Positions 9,392-21,792 are shown, counted from the first letter of the stretch. The stretch: 64,000 nucleotides of DNA from Arsenicitalea aurantiaca (GCF_003994485.1 NZ_RZNJ01000006.1:62404-126403); one strand, 5' to 3'. The notes: generated by a model from the letters alone, not told the origin. A program made the numbers and translations.

Positions 9392-11059
9392 ATGAGATTG
9401 AGCGCTTCACACCGACCCGACCGCGAAGCCATGGAATTCGACGTGGTGATCGTGGGGGGCGGCCCGGCGGGGCTTTCCGCCGCGATCCGCATCAAGCAGC
9501 TCGCCCCGGAGCGATCGGTGGTGCTGCTCGAAAAGGGCGCCGAGATCGGCGCGCACGTGCTTTCGGGGGTGGTGATCGATCCGGTCGGGATCGACGCGCT
9601 GCTGCCCGGCTGGCGCAGCGAGGCGGGGCATCCGCTCGAAACGGAGGTCACGACGGACCGGTTTTCATGGCTCACCGAAACGCGCGCCATCGGCATCCCC
9701 CAGGCGCTCCTGCCGCCCCTGATGTCGAACCATGGCTGCTATGTGGGCTCGCTCGGGCGGATCGCCGCATGGCTCGCCGAGAAAGCCCAGGCGCTCGGGG
9801 TCGAGATCTATCCGGGCTTTCCCGCGAGCGAGATCCTCTTTGACGAGGAGGGGCGCGTGGTCGGGGTCGCGACGGGCGACATGGGCAGAACGCGCGAGGG
9901 CACGCCCGGCCCCGATTTCATGGCGGGCATGGAGCTTCACGCCGCCTATGTGCTCTTTGCGGAGGGGGCGCGCGGCTCGCTCTCGAAGCAATTGATTGCC
10001 CGGTACGGGCTCGACAAGGACCGCGACCCGCAGAAATACGGCCTCGGGCTCAAGGAGCTCTGGGAGGTGGAGCCCGCCCGGCACAACCCGGGCCGGGTCG
10101 AGCATTTCATGGGCTGGCCGCTCGGCACCGGAGTGGGGGGCGGCGGCTTTCTCTATCACCTTGCCGACAACCGGGTGTCGGTGGGGTATGTCGTCCATCT
10201 CGACTACAAGAACCCCTATCTCTCGCCCTTCGAGGAATTCCAGCGCTTCAAGACCCATAGCGCCATCGCGCCGGTGCTCAAGGGTGGGCGGCGGCTCGGC
10301 TATGGCGCGCGGGCGCTGACCGAGGGGGGGCTGCAATCGGTGCCCGAACTCGTCTTTCCGGGCGGGGCGCTGATCGGATGCGCGGCCGGGTTCATGAACG
10401 TGCCGCGCATCAAGGGATCGCATACCGCCATGCTCTCGGGCATCGAGGCGGCCGACGCAGTGGTGGGCGCGCTCGCCGAAGGGCGGCGGCACGATCGGCT
10501 CGACAGCTTCGAGCGGGGCTGGCGCAAGGGCCCGATCGGGCGCGAACTGGGACCGGTGCGCAATGTGAAACCGCTCTGGTCGCGGCTCGGCACGGTCTGG
10601 GGCGTCGCGGCGGCGGGTGCGGACATGTGGTGCCGGACGCTGCTGGGCCGTTCGCCGCTCGGCACGCTCCATCACGCCGGCCCCGATGCCGCAGCGCTCG
10701 AGCCTGCCGCGCGTCACCGCCCCATCGCCTATCCCAAGCCCGACGGCGTCGTGAGCTTTGACCGGTTGAGCTCGGTCTTCGTTTCGAACACCGCCCATGG
10801 CGAGGACCAGAAGGTGCACCTGCTCGTGCGCGACATGGCGCTCCACAAACGCTCCGAGCACGACGTCTATGCGGGGCCCTCGACGCGCTATTGTCCGGCG
10901 GGGGTCTATGAATGGATCGAGGGGCCGGACGGCCCGCGCTACCAGATCAACGCTTCCAATTGCGTGCACTGCAAGACCTGCGACATCAAGGATCCGAACG
11001 GCAATATCGACTGGGTGCCGCCCGAGGGCGGCGGCGGCCCGAACTATGCGGGGCTCTGA
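9392..11059 (+). CDS. electron transfer flavoprotein-ubiquinone oxidoreductase
   Basis: ETF-QO takes electrons from ETF, reduced by acyl-CoA and other dehydrogenases, and passes them to ubiquinone at the inner membrane. The 555-residue protein has the FAD motif [14 protein letters not shown] near residue 18, [13 protein letters not shown] near 49, and a C-terminal 4Fe-4S ligand set in [12 protein letters not shown]. It ends in the family-typical [10 protein letters not shown]. The start at 9392 gives a 13-residue leader before MEFDVVIVG and follows a CGGAG. It sits upstream of the propionyl-CoA genes, which suits shared use in branched-chain or odd-chain acyl-CoA oxidation. Confidence 0.93.
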   Translation: MRLSASHRPDREAMEFDVVIVGGGPAGLSAAIRIKQLAPERSVVLLEKGAEIGAHVLSGVVIDPVGIDALLPGWRSEAGHPLETEVTTDRFSWLTETRAIGIPQALLPPLMSNHGCYVGSLGRIAAWLAEKAQALGVEIYPGFPASEILFDEEGRVVGVATGDMGRTREGTPGPDFMAGMELHAAYVLFAEGARGSLSKQLIARYGLDKDRDPQKYGLGLKELWEVEPARHNPGRVEHFMGWPLGTGVGGGGFLYHLADNRVSVGYVVHLDYKNPYLSPFEEFQRFKTHSAIAPVLKGGRRLGYGARALTEGGLQSVPELVFPGGALIGCAAGFMNVPRIKGSHTAMLSGIEAADAVVGALAEGRRHDRLDSFERGWRKGPIGRELGPVRNVKPLWSRLGTVWGVAAAGADMWCRTLLGRSPLGTLHHAGPDAAALEPAARHRPIAYPKPDGVVSFDRLSSVFVSNTAHGEDQKVHLLVRDMALHKRSEHDVYAGPSTRYCPAGVYEWIEGPDGPRYQINASNCVHCKTCDIKDPNGNIDWVPPEGGGGPNYAGL

Positions 11060-11127
11060 CGCCTCGACTGTTTATGACGGGGCCGCGCGGTGCTATCTCT
11101 TTGAAAGGAGAGGTTCGGCGAGGGCGC

Positions 11128-12660
11128 ATGCAGCAGATCATCGACGCACTTGAGGCCCGCCGCCGGGCGGCCCGCGCAGGAGGCGGCCCCGCGCGCATCG
11201 CGACCCAGCACGAAAAGGGCAAGCTGACGGCGCGCGAGCGGCTCGAGGTGCTGCTCGACCCCGGCAGCTTCGAGGAATACGGGCTCTTCGTTACCCACAG
11301 GGCCACCGATTTCGGCATGGCGGAGACCCGCGTGCCCGGCGACGGGGTGGTAACCGGCTGGGGCAGGATCGGGGGGCGGCTGGTTTACGTCTTTTCCCAG
11401 GATTTTACCGTGTTCGGGGGGTCGCTCAGCGAAACCCATGCCGAAAAGATCTGCAAGATCATGGATCTGGCGCTGCAGAACGGGGCACCGATCATCGGGC
11501 TCAACGATTCTGGCGGCGCCCGCATTCAGGAGGGCGTGGCCTCGCTCGGGGGGTATGCCGAGGTCTTCTGGCGGAACGTGCAGGCTTCGGGCGCAGTGCC
11601 CCAGATTTCGGTGATCATGGGCCCCTGCGCAGGCGGCGCGGTCTATTCGCCGGCGATGACGGATTTCACCTACATGGTCGAGGGGACGAGCTACATGTTC
11701 GTGACCGGCCCCGATGTCGTCAGGACCGTGACCAACGAAATCGTGACCCATGAGGAACTGGGCGGGGCGAGCACCCATACCCGCATCTCCTCGGTCGCCG
11801 ATGCCAGCTTTGCCAATGACATCGAGGCGCTACTCGAAACGCGGCGGCTTCTGGACTATCTGCCCTCGCGCGCGGGAGAAAAGGCGCCGCGGCGGGAAAC
11901 CACCGATCCCGCGACGAGGCAGGAGCCCGCGCTCGACACGCTGGTGCCGGCCTCGCCGAGCACGCCCTATGACATGAGCGAGCTCATCGTCCGGCTCGCC
12001 GACGAAGAGGAGTTCCTCGAACTGGGCAAGGCCCATGCGGGCAACATCCTGACCGGCTTCATCCGGCTCGAAGGGGAGACGATCGGGGTCGTCGCCAACC
12101 AGCCGCTGGTGCTCGCGGGTTGCCTCGACATCAATGCGAGCAGGAAGGCGGCGCGCTTCATCCGCTTCTGCGACAGCTTCGAGATCCCGATCCTGACGCT
12201 GGTCGACGTGCCCGGCTTCCTGCCCGGGGTCGCCCAGGAGCATGGGGGCATCATCAAGCACGGGGCGAAGCTCCTTTTTGCCTATGCCGAGGCGAGCGTG
12301 CCCAAGGTGACGCTGATCACCCGGAAGGCCTATGGCGGGGCCTATGACGTGATGGCCTCAAAGCACATCCGCGCCGACGTCAACTATGCCTGGCCGAGCG
12401 CGGAAATCGCCGTGATGGGCGCGAAGGGGGCTGCCGAGATCCTCTATCGCTCCGAAAAGGGGGATGCCGAGGCGCTTGCCCAGCGCACGGCCGAATACGA
12501 GGCGCGCTTCGCCAACCCCTTCATCGCCGCCGAACGCGGGTTCATCGACGACGTGATCATGCCCCACAACACCCGCCGGCGCCTCATCGGCGCCTTCTCG
12601 ACGCTACGTGGCAAGATTGTTGCGGGGCCGAGGAAGAAGCATGGGAACATTCCGCTGTGA
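11128..12660 (+). CDS. pccB: propionyl-CoA carboxylase beta subunit
   Basis: It is the carboxyltransferase subunit that moves CO2 from carboxybiotin to propionyl-CoA, making methylmalonyl-CoA. The 510-residue length is that of PccB. Visible blocks include [21 protein letters not shown] near residue 29, [12 protein letters not shown] near 127, [12 protein letters not shown] near 168 and [20 protein letters not shown] near 355. The start ATG at 11128 follows GGCGAGGG; an earlier open frame overlapping the ETF-QO gene is discarded. Its partner pccA lies 0.5 kb downstream, separated by a DUF559 gene. Confidence 0.95.
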   Translation: MQQIIDALEARRRAARAGGGPARIATQHEKGKLTARERLEVLLDPGSFEEYGLFVTHRATDFGMAETRVPGDGVVTGWGRIGGRLVYVFSQDFTVFGGSLSETHAEKICKIMDLALQNGAPIIGLNDSGGARIQEGVASLGGYAEVFWRNVQASGAVPQISVIMGPCAGGAVYSPAMTDFTYMVEGTSYMFVTGPDVVRTVTNEIVTHEELGGASTHTRISSVADASFANDIEALLETRRLLDYLPSRAGEKAPRRETTDPATRQEPALDTLVPASPSTPYDMSELIVRLADEEEFLELGKAHAGNILTGFIRLEGETIGVVANQPLVLAGCLDINASRKAARFIRFCDSFEIPILTLVDVPGFLPGVAQEHGGIIKHGAKLLFAYAEASVPKVTLITRKAYGGAYDVMASKHIRADVNYAWPSAEIAVMGAKGAAEILYRSEKGDAEALAQRTAEYEARFANPFIAAERGFIDDVIMPHNTRRRLIGAFSTLRGKIVAGPRKKHGNIPL

Positions 12661-12700
12661 GGGGCCGGGGCACTGTTTTTTGCCACGGCACAGGGTCAGC

Positions 12701-12734
12701 ACCCTCCCCCTTGTGGGGAGGGATGGGGAGGGGG
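12701..12734 (+). repeat. 34-bp inverted repeat, left arm
   Basis: This GC-rich sequence beginning ACCCTCCCCCTTGTGGGGAG matches the reverse complement of 13099-13132 at 33 of 34 positions. Each arm also folds on itself (CCCTCCCC against GGGGAGGG). It lies immediately before the DUF559 gene, in the gap after pccB. Confidence 0.85.
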
Positions 12735-12740
12735 TGAGCC

Positions 12741-13196
12741 ATGAACAGTGAACACGCCAGAGCGCTCCGTCGTGCGCCAAGCTCGGCCGAACTTCGCATG
12801 TGGCGGCTTCTGCATCCATTCCGAACGGGCGGCTACCACTTCCGCAAGCAAGCGCCGATCGGACCATACGTGGCTGATTTCGCCTGCCATCATGCCCGCC
12901 TCATCATCGAGGTCGATGGTGACAGCCACTATAGCGGCGCAGGACTTGCCCGCGACGCGCGGCGGGATGCTGCGTTGGAGGCCGACGGCTACACGGTGCT
13001 GCATTTCTCCAACACCGATCTTCGGGAATCGCCTGATGGGGTTTTCGCGAGGATCGCGGAGGTTCTGACCAGCCGTCCCCCGACGGGTCTCCGGAGGCCC
13101 CCCTCCCCATCCCTCCCCACGAGGGGGAGGGTGTCCGATCGTGCGGATGCGGGCCGGGCTGAACTGTTGCTGGCAACGAAAGACCTCCGCCGATGA
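12741..13196 (+). CDS. DUF559 domain protein (endonuclease-like fold)
   Basis: The 151-residue protein starts with ARALRRAPSSAELRMWRLL and contains YHFRKQAPIGPYVADFAC, LIIEVDGDSHY and YTVLHFSN. These mark the DUF559 family, related to very-short-patch-repair-type nucleases with an E..D-ExD core. No experimental function is known for most members. The last 45 or so residues (RRPPSPSLPTRGRV and onward) are translated through the right repeat arm, so the natural protein may effectively end near residue 112. The stop codon overlaps the pccA start by four bases. The gene splits an otherwise standard pccB-pccA operon and is bracketed by inverted repeats, suggesting an inserted cassette. Confidence 0.82.
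   Translation: MNSEHARALRRAPSSAELRMWRLLHPFRTGGYHFRKQAPIGPYVADFACHHARLIIEVDGDSHYSGAGLARDARRDAALEADGYTVLHFSNTDLRESPDGVFARIAEVLTSRPPTGLRRPPSPSLPTRGRVSDRADAGRAELLLATKDLRR
13099..13132 (-). repeat. 34-bp inverted repeat, right arm
   Basis: The reverse complement matches the left arm at 12701-12734 with one mismatch. It lies inside the 3' part of the DUF559 reading frame, about 60 bp before the pccA start. Confidence 0.85.
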
Positions 13197-15168
13197 TCAA
13201 ATCCCTCCTCATCGCCAATCGCGGCGAGATCGCCTGCCGGATCATGGCGACGGCGCGGCGGATGGGGTTGCGCACCATCGCGGTCTATTCGGATGCGGAC
13301 CGGGAAAGCCTGCATGTCGCGATGGCCGACGAGGCCGTGCGGATCGGGCCCGCCCCGGCGCGGGAGAGCTATCTGTCGATCCCTGCCCTCCTCGAGGCGT
13401 GTCGGCAGACGGGCGCGGAGGCGGTTCATCCCGGCTATGGCTTCCTTTCGGAAAATCCCGAATTTCCCGAAGCGCTTGCCGAGGCGGGCATCGTTTTCGT
13501 CGGCCCGCCGCCGGGCGCGATTGCGGCGATGGGCGACAAGATCACCTCCAAGGAGATCGCCGCGCGGGCCGGCGTGCCCACCGTGCCGGGGCATATGGAC
13601 CTCGTTGCCGATGGCGCACAAGCCGAAGCGATTGCCGCCGAGATCGGCTATCCGGTGATGATCAAGGCCTCGGCAGGCGGCGGCGGCAAGGGCATGCGCA
13701 TCGCCCGGAACGCGGCGGAGGCGCGCGAAGGGTTCGAGCGGGCCCGCTCGGAAGCGCGACCGGCGTTCGGGGACGAGCGGATCTTCATCGAGAAATATAT
13801 CGAGCGGCCGCGCCATATCGAGATCCAGGTGCTCGCGGACGCCCATGGCAATGTCATCCATCTGGGCGAACGGGAATGCTCGATCCAGAGGCGCAACCAG
13901 AAGGTGATCGAGGAGGCGCCGAGCCCCTTCGTCGATGCCGCGCTCAGGACGGATATGGGGGCGCGTGCCGTCGCGCTCGCCCGCGCGGTCGGTTATCAGA
14001 GCGCGGGCACGGTCGAGTTCATCGTCGATGCGAGCGGGAATTTCTTCTTTCTCGAAATGAATACGCGGCTTCAGGTCGAGCATCCGGTGACCGAGCTCGT
14101 CACCGGCCTCGACCTCGTGGAACTGATGATCCGGATCGCATGCGGGGAGAAGCTGCCCATCGGACAGGACGATGTGGTGCTCAATGGCTGGGCGCTCGAG
14201 GCGCGCGTCTATGCCGAAGACCCCTATCGGGACAATCTGCCCTCGACCGGCAGGCTCGTGCGCTACCGGCCGCCCGCGCAGGTCGCCCAGATCAAACGGC
14301 TCGTGCGCAACGACACGGGCGTCTTCGAGGGCGCGGAGATTTCGCCCCATTACGACCCGATGATCGCCAAGCTCTGCGGCTGGGCGCGTAACCGCGAGGA
14401 AGCGATCGAGACGCTGGCGGGCGCGCTCGACCAGTTCGAGATCGAGGGGGTGGGCAACAATCTGCCGCTGCTGTCGAGCATTCTCGAGGACGGAGGCTTC
14501 AAGCAGGGCGAGATCAGCACTGCCTTTCTCGCCGAGCGCTATCCGGACGGGTTCACTGGCCCAGAGCCGGATCCGGACCGCATGCGGCCGCTCCTCGCGC
14601 TTGCAGCCTTTGCGGTGCTGAAAAATGAGCAGCGGGGCGACGCGCCCAGCGCCGGCAGGCGGGCGGTGATCCTCGGAGAAGAGCGCTTCGATCTCTCCTG
14701 CGAGCCGATCGAGGGCGGCATGCTGATCGACGACGGGACCGGCGAGCCCCTGTCCGTCCTATCGGGGTTTCGGCCCGGCGACCGGCTGATCAGCGCGGAG
14801 ATTGGCGGAGCCATGGTGACGGCGCGGATCGAGAGGCGCACGGGCGGGGTCCGGCTGCGCCACCGGGGGTATGATCTGGAGATCGGGGTCTATCCCCCGC
14901 ACATCGCCGACCTCCTGCCCCTGATGCCGAAGCGCGCCGCGCCCGATCTCAGCCGGTTCCTCCTCTGCCCCATGCCCGGCCAGCTCATGCGGCTCTCGGT
15001 GGCGACGGGCGATCTCGTCGAGCCGGGCGAGCCCCTCGCCATCGTCGAGGCGATGAAGATGGAGAACGTCCTTCTTGCCGAACGGCGCGCACGGATCGGG
15101 GCGGTCCATGCGAGCGCAGGCGACGTGCTCGCGGTGGATGCGGTCATTCTCGAATTCGAGGCGGTCTC

Positions 15169-15172
<4 letters not shown>
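13193..15172 (+). CDS. pccA: propionyl-CoA/acetyl-CoA carboxylase biotin-containing subunit
   Basis: It carries the biotin carboxylase and biotin carrier functions of propionyl-CoA carboxylase. The 659-residue protein begins with the N-lobe [13 protein letters not shown] and has the glycine-rich ATP loop [11 protein letters not shown] near residue 162. It continues with [12 protein letters not shown] near 225, [14 protein letters not shown] near 288 and the C-terminal biotinyl domain with Lys622 in EAMKMEN. Length and domain order match PccA rather than the separate AccC/AccB pair. The start overlaps the DUF559 stop and the stop overlaps the mutase start (ATGA), showing translational coupling to the next gene. 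Confidence 0.95.
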
Positions 15173-17316
<2,144 letters not shown>

Positions 17317-17340
17317 GGCCTCGATTTTTTTCCCTGCGGC

Positions 17341-17367
17341 TGTCGGATAGGCTGGGGCTTCTTCGTC
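17341..17367 (+). promoter_or_regulatory. candidate ECF42-type promoter
   Basis: TGTCGGA at 17341-17347 and CGTC at 17364-17367 are separated by 16 bp, 25 bp before the YCII gene. ECF41 factors use TGTCACA-N16-CGTC and ECF42 promoters also carry a TGTCG-type -35 element. This is therefore a likely self-activated promoter for the sigma operon. Confidence 0.55.
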
Positions 17368-17392
17368 CTTAGACCAGAGGAGCCCGGGACCG

Positions 17393-17785
17393 ATGCTTTA
17401 CGCCATTTTGTGCTACAATTCCGAAGACGCCGTCGGGAGCTGGAGCAAGGCCGAGGACGACAGGGTAATGGCCCAGCTCGGCGCGGTCGAGGACGGGCTT
17501 GCGCAAAAGGGCAAGCTCGGCCCGGTGGCGCGGCTGATGAACACGACCGCCGCCACCACCCTGCGCAAGAGCGGCAATGAGCAGATCGTGCTCGATGGCC
17601 CGTTCGCCGAAACCAAGGAGCAGTTCCTGGGGTTTTTCGTCCTCGATTGCGAGTCGCTCGAGGACGCCATTGCGGCGACCCGAGAGCTTGCCATCGCCAA
17701 TCCCGGCGGCGGGGCCTATGAGATCCGCCCGCTGCGCATTTTCAAGCCCGCGCCCGAAGGGTTTCGCGGCAAGGCGCTCGGATGA
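17393..17785 (+). CDS. YCII-related (DGPF) domain protein
   Basis: The 130-residue protein has the DGPF family signature LDGPFAETKEQFLGFFVLD near residue 66 and the C-terminal YEIRPLRIF. YCII-related proteins have a ferredoxin-like fold. Genes of this type are typically paired with ECF42 sigma factors, and their own role is unclear. Here the gene directly precedes and overlaps the sigma gene by four bases. A candidate sigma-dependent promoter lies upstream. Confidence 0.88.
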   Translation: MLYAILCYNSEDAVGSWSKAEDDRVMAQLGAVEDGLAQKGKLGPVARLMNTTAATTLRKSGNEQIVLDGPFAETKEQFLGFFVLDCESLEDAIAATRELAIANPGGGAYEIRPLRIFKPAPEGFRGKALG

Positions 17786-19047
17786 CCGACATCGCCTGGA
17801 TCGAAAAGGCCATCCGGTCTGCCCGCCCCCAGGCGATCGGCGCGCTCATGCGCTATTTCCGCGACCTCGACAGCGCCGAGGAGGCCTTTCAGGAAGCCAG
17901 CCTCAGGGCGCTCACCAACTGGCCGAAGAACGGGCCGCCGCGCGACACGGCGGCCTGGCTCATCTTCGTAGGGCGCAATGCCGGGATCGATGCGGTGCGC
18001 AAGCGTGCCCGCACCACCGCGCTGCCGCCCGAGGAGGTGATCTCGGACCTCGAGGATGCCGAGGGGGCCATCGCCGAACGCATCGACGGCAGCCAGTATC
18101 GCGACGACATCCTGAGGCTCCTCTTCATCTGCTGCCATCCCGACCTGCCCGCGACCCAGCAGATCGCGCTGGCGCTGCGCATCGTGTCGGGGCTGTCGGT
18201 CAGAGAGATCGCGCGTGCCTTCCTCGTTTCCGAAGCGGCGATGGAGCAGCGCATCACCCGCGCCAAGGCGCGGATTGGGGCGGGATCGGCGGATTTCGAG
18301 CCTCCCGATGCGATCGCGCGAGCCGAGCGGCTCGCGGCGGTCGCGGCGATGCTCTATCTGCTCTTCAACGAAGGGTATTCTGCAGCAAGCACGCCCGGCA
18401 AGGCGCGGCTTTGCGACGAGGCGATCCGGCTCGCGCGCCTCCTGCTGAAGCTCTTTCCGGCCGAGCCCGAAATCATGGGACTGACCGCGCTCATGGTGCT
18501 CCAGCATGCCCGGATCGGGGCGCGGTTCGATGCCGATGGCGCGATCGTGCTGCTCGAGGCGCAGGACCGGCGGCTCTGGGACAAGGACATGATCGGGGAA
18601 GGGCTGGCGCTGATCGACAAGGCGATGCGCCACCGCCGGCCGGGGCCCTACCTCCTCAAGGCCGCAATCGCGGCGCTGCATGCGCGGGCCCAACGCGCCG
18701 AAGACACCGACTGGGCCGAGATCGCGCTGCTTTATCAGGGGCTCGAACGGCTCGAGCCCTCCCCCGTCGTGACGCTCAACCGCGCAGTCGCGATCGCCAA
18801 ATGCGAGGGACCCGCGGCGGCGCTCGCCCTTGTCGAGACGCTGGGGGACCGGCTCGACACCTATTTCCACTACCACGGGCTCCGGGGAGGACTGCTCGCC
18901 GAGCTCGGGCGCCCTGAAGAGGCGCGCACCGCCTTCGACCGGGCCATCGCGCTTGCCGGCACGCCGGCCGAAGCCGCCCATATCCGACTTCACCTGGACC
19001 GGCTGAACCTGGCCCGTCCGCAACTGGAGGAAACGCGAAATGACTGA
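17782..19047 (+). CDS. ECF42-type RNA polymerase sigma factor with C-terminal TPR-like domain
   Basis: This 421-residue protein has sigma region 2 at residues 5-75 (DLDSAEEAFQEASLRAL, PRDTAAWLIFVGRNAGIDAVR). Region 4 lies near 120-175 (IVSGLSVREIARAFLVSEAA). A long helical C-terminal extension begins with FNEGYSAAS and has the form of TPR repeats. This extended architecture and the YCII partner mark the ECF42 group, which lacks an anti-sigma factor and is controlled through its C-terminal domain. It overlaps the YCII gene by four bases and the VOC gene by eight, so all three form one operon. Confidence 0.92.
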   Translation: MTDIAWIEKAIRSARPQAIGALMRYFRDLDSAEEAFQEASLRALTNWPKNGPPRDTAAWLIFVGRNAGIDAVRKRARTTALPPEEVISDLEDAEGAIAERIDGSQYRDDILRLLFICCHPDLPATQQIALALRIVSGLSVREIARAFLVSEAAMEQRITRAKARIGAGSADFEPPDAIARAERLAAVAAMLYLLFNEGYSAASTPGKARLCDEAIRLARLLLKLFPAEPEIMGLTALMVLQHARIGARFDADGAIVLLEAQDRRLWDKDMIGEGLALIDKAMRHRRPGPYLLKAAIAALHARAQRAEDTDWAEIALLYQGLERLEPSPVVTLNRAVAIAKCEGPAAALALVETLGDRLDTYFHYHGLRGGLLAELGRPEEARTAFDRAIALAGTPAEAAHIRLHLDRLNLARPQLEETRND

Positions 19048-19459
19048 TCTTCCGACACAGGCCGTCATTCCCATGCCGGGGGTGACGCCGAACCTCGTCC
19101 CGTCCGACGCCAACGCGGCGGCAGACCTCTACGTCAAGGCGCTGGGGGGCGAGATCATCGCCAGAATGCCGGCCGATGACGGCAAGCGGCTGATGCACTG
19201 CATGATAATGATCAATGGCGGCCCGATCATCCTCAACGACGCGTTTCCCGAATATGGCGCGCCGCACGTGCCGCCTGCCGGCTACGTCATGCATCTGCAG
19301 GTGGAAGACGGGCAGATGTGGTGGGACCGCGCCGTGGCGGCCGGCTTTACCGTGGTGATGCCCTACAAGCTCGAATTCTGGGGCGATTATTACGGGCATC
19401 TGCGCGACCCCTACGGGATCGTATGGTCGATCGGATCAACGCCGCAAAAGGCCGGCTGA
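19040..19459 (+). CDS. VOC superfamily (PhnB/glyoxalase-like) protein
   Basis: The 139-residue protein has the PhnB-like fold of two beta-alpha-beta-beta-beta modules, with VTPNLVPSDANAAADLYVKA near residue 13 and the C-terminal GHLRDPYGIVWSIG. Such proteins bind metals or small ligands, but many PhnB-like members have no known activity. Its start overlaps the sigma gene by eight bases. VOC proteins are recurrent partners of ECF41/ECF42 loci, so it is probably part of that regulon. Confidence 0.85.
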   Translation: MTDLPTQAVIPMPGVTPNLVPSDANAAADLYVKALGGEIIARMPADDGKRLMHCMIMINGGPIILNDAFPEYGAPHVPPAGYVMHLQVEDGQMWWDRAVAAGFTVVMPYKLEFWGDYYGHLRDPYGIVWSIGSTPQKAG

Positions 19460-19478
19460 GGCCTATCCAGCGAACACT

Positions 19479-19518
19479 GCGTCGGCGCACGCGCCCTTGC
19501 GGGCGGGCGTGCCGACGC
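19479..19518 (+). terminator. GC-rich stem-loop without T-run
   Basis: GCGTCGGC (19479-19486) pairs with GCCGACGC (19511-19518) around a GC-rich loop. It lies between the VOC gene and the FMN reductase gene. Without a T-run it may slow or end transcription only partly. Confidence 0.35.
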
Positions 19519-19543
19519 CTATCTGGCAGGAAAGGAGCCTGCC

Positions 19544-20155
19544 ATGACCCCTCCCCGGCCGCTGAGCATCGTCGCCTTTTCCGCCAACACCCGCAGGCCC
19601 TCGCGCTCCCGGGCGCTGGCGGGCCTGATCGGGCAGCATGCGGCGCGCCATGTCGATGCCGATCTCATCCAGATCGACCTGGTCGATGCAGGCCACGGGC
19701 TCGGCGCCGCCTATGCGCGCGACCAGCTCGACCCGCAGGCGCGCCGCGCCATCGAAGCGGTGGAAAAAGCCGACATCCTCATCGCCGCAAGCCCGGTCTA
19801 CAAGGGCTCCTATACCGGGCTCTTCAAGCATTTCTTCGATCTCGTCGACATGCATGCGCTGGCCGAAACGCCCGTGGTGGTGGCCGCGACCGGCGGCGGG
19901 CAGCGCCATGCACTGATGGTCGAACACCAGATGCGCCCTCTCTTCGGCTTTTTCGGCGCGCTGACCATTCCGGTCTCGGTCTATGCCGAGGACGCAAGCT
20001 TCGACGAGGAGTTCGGCCAGACCGACCCCGGCATTCTGGCGCGGATCGAGCTTGCCGCGCGGCAGGCCGCTGCCCTCGCCTGCCTCTCGCCGATCCGCAA
20101 GGCCGCGCCGGGCGCGGCCGCTGACGGCGACAACATCGTGCGGCTCAAGGGCTGA
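19544..20155 (+). CDS. NAD(P)H-dependent FMN reductase
   Basis: The 203-residue flavodoxin-like protein belongs to the NADPH-dependent FMN reductase family (MsuE/SsuE-like). It has an N-terminal phosphate-binding loop FSANTRRPSRSRAL near residue 12, SPVYKGSYTGLFKHFFDLVD near 83, and VVAATGGGQRHALM near 113. Such enzymes supply reduced FMN to two-component monooxygenases, for example in sulfonate use, but no monooxygenase is adjacent here. An AAAGGAG site precedes the ATG. The aldehyde dehydrogenase gene follows 31 bp later. Confidence 0.85.
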   Translation: MTPPRPLSIVAFSANTRRPSRSRALAGLIGQHAARHVDADLIQIDLVDAGHGLGAAYARDQLDPQARRAIEAVEKADILIAASPVYKGSYTGLFKHFFDLVDMHALAETPVVVAATGGGQRHALMVEHQMRPLFGFFGALTIPVSVYAEDASFDEEFGQTDPGILARIELAARQAAALACLSPIRKAAPGAAADGDNIVRLKG

Positions 20156-20186
20156 CCCAACCGACCAGCCAGAAGGGAGCGCGCCA

Positions 20187-21638
20187 ATGGAGGTGCAGGG
20201 CCTTTTTATCGACAACGAAACCGTGCCCGCCCAAAGCGGGAAGAGCTTTGCGCGCATCAATCCGGTGACGGGCGCAGTGGCGAGCCGTGCGGCGGCGGCA
20301 GGGGTGGCCGACGCGATCGCGGCGGCCGATGCGGCCGGGCGGGCATTTCCCCAATGGGCCGAAACGCCGCCCGCAAAACGCCGCGCGGTGCTGCTCGCGG
20401 CAGCCTCCGGGCTCGAGGCGGAAGCCGATCGGTTCGTCACGCTCATGCGCGAGGAGATCGGGGCGACCGAGGGCTGGGCGCGCTTCAACGTATCGCTTGC
20501 CGCCGAGATGCTGCGCGAGGCGGCGGGGCTCGCAACGGCGATGGGCGGAGAGGTGATCCCCTCGAACCGCGCCGGCAGTCTTGCGATGGCCGTGCGCCAG
20601 CCCGCCGGCGTCGTGCTCGCGATTGCCCCATGGAACGCGCCGGTGATCCTCGGGGTGCGCGCGCTCGCCGCTCCGCTCGCCTGCGGCAACAGCGTCGTCA
20701 TGAAGCTTTCCGAGACCTGTCCCCTCACGCAGGGACTGATCGTCAAAGTGCTGATCGCGGCAGGTCTGCCCAAAGGCGTGTTGAACGCGATCTCCCATGC
20801 GCCCGACGCGGCCGAAGGGATCGTCGAGGCCCTGATCGCCCACAATGCGGTGCGGCGGGTCAATTTCACGGGCTCGACGCGGGTCGGCCGGATCATCGGG
20901 GCGCTGGCGGGGCGGCATCTGAAGCCGGCGCTGCTCGAGCTCGGCGGCAAGGCGCCGCTCGTCGTGCTCGATGATGCGGACCTCGACGCGGCGGTTTCGG
21001 CGATCGCCTTCGGGGCCTTCCTCAACCAGGGCCAGATCTGCATGTCGACCGAACGGGTCGTCGTGGACGAAAAGATCGCCGATGCGCTGGTGAAAAAGCT
21101 CGTGGCGAAGGCGAAGACACTGAAGGCCATCGACCCCGCGACGGGGCCGGGCCCGCTCGGGGCGCTGGTCGGCAAATCGGCGGCGGACCGGATCGCGGCA
21201 CTGGTTGAAGATGCCAGGCAGCAGGGGGCGCGGATCCTCACCGGCGGCACGATTTCGGGCGTTCTGATGGATGCGACGGTGATCGACGGGGTCACCCCAA
21301 AGATGAAGGTCTATGGCGAGGAGAGCTTCGGGCCGCTCGTTACGATCGTGCGGGCTGCCGACACCGAGGATGCCATCCGGATTGCCAACGACACCGAATA
21401 CGGGCTCGCCGCCGCGGTCTTCGGGCGCGACAGCGCGCGGGCGCTGGGAGTAGCGCGGCGCATCCAGTCCGGCATCTGCCACGTCAACGGGCCGACCGTG
21501 CATGACGAGGCGCAGATGCCGTTCGGCGGGGTGAAGGCCTCGGGCTTCGGCCGGTTCGGCGGCCGCTTCGGGATTGCCGAGTTCACCGATCTGCGCTGGA
21601 TCACGCTCCAGGAGAGGCCGATCCACTACCCGTTCTGA
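20187..21638 (+). CDS. NAD(P)-dependent aldehyde dehydrogenase
   Basis: The 483-residue protein is a complete ALDH. It has the PWNAPVILGVRALAAPLACG block near residue 150, the oxyanion/Glu region LLELGGKAPLVVLDDADL near 250, the catalytic Cys in GQICMSTERV near 287, and EESFGPLVTIVRA near 380. The GQICMST context and C-terminus resemble the vanillin/salicylaldehyde dehydrogenase branch. The start ATG at 20187 follows AGAAGGGAGC; the frame is open earlier over the reductase gene but without a sensible start. It is likely co-transcribed with the FMN reductase. Confidence 0.92.
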   Translation: MEVQGLFIDNETVPAQSGKSFARINPVTGAVASRAAAAGVADAIAAADAAGRAFPQWAETPPAKRRAVLLAAASGLEAEADRFVTLMREEIGATEGWARFNVSLAAEMLREAAGLATAMGGEVIPSNRAGSLAMAVRQPAGVVLAIAPWNAPVILGVRALAAPLACGNSVVMKLSETCPLTQGLIVKVLIAAGLPKGVLNAISHAPDAAEGIVEALIAHNAVRRVNFTGSTRVGRIIGALAGRHLKPALLELGGKAPLVVLDDADLDAAVSAIAFGAFLNQGQICMSTERVVVDEKIADALVKKLVAKAKTLKAIDPATGPGPLGALVGKSAADRIAALVEDARQQGARILTGGTISGVLMDATVIDGVTPKMKVYGEESFGPLVTIVRAADTEDAIRIANDTEYGLAAAVFGRDSARALGVARRIQSGICHVNGPTVHDEAQMPFGGVKASGFGRFGGRFGIAEFTDLRWITLQERPIHYPF

Positions 21639-21792
21639 GCCCTTTGCCCGAGCGGGCGCGGCCGTGGCAAAGCCGTGTCGCGACGGCCCGACGCGACGCA
21701 AAACAATTCCGGCTTGCGGGGCTGGAGGCGCACCGCCCCGGTCCATATGTTGAGCCCAGACCAAAGCCCGCGGGCTTGAAAAGGAGACCAAG

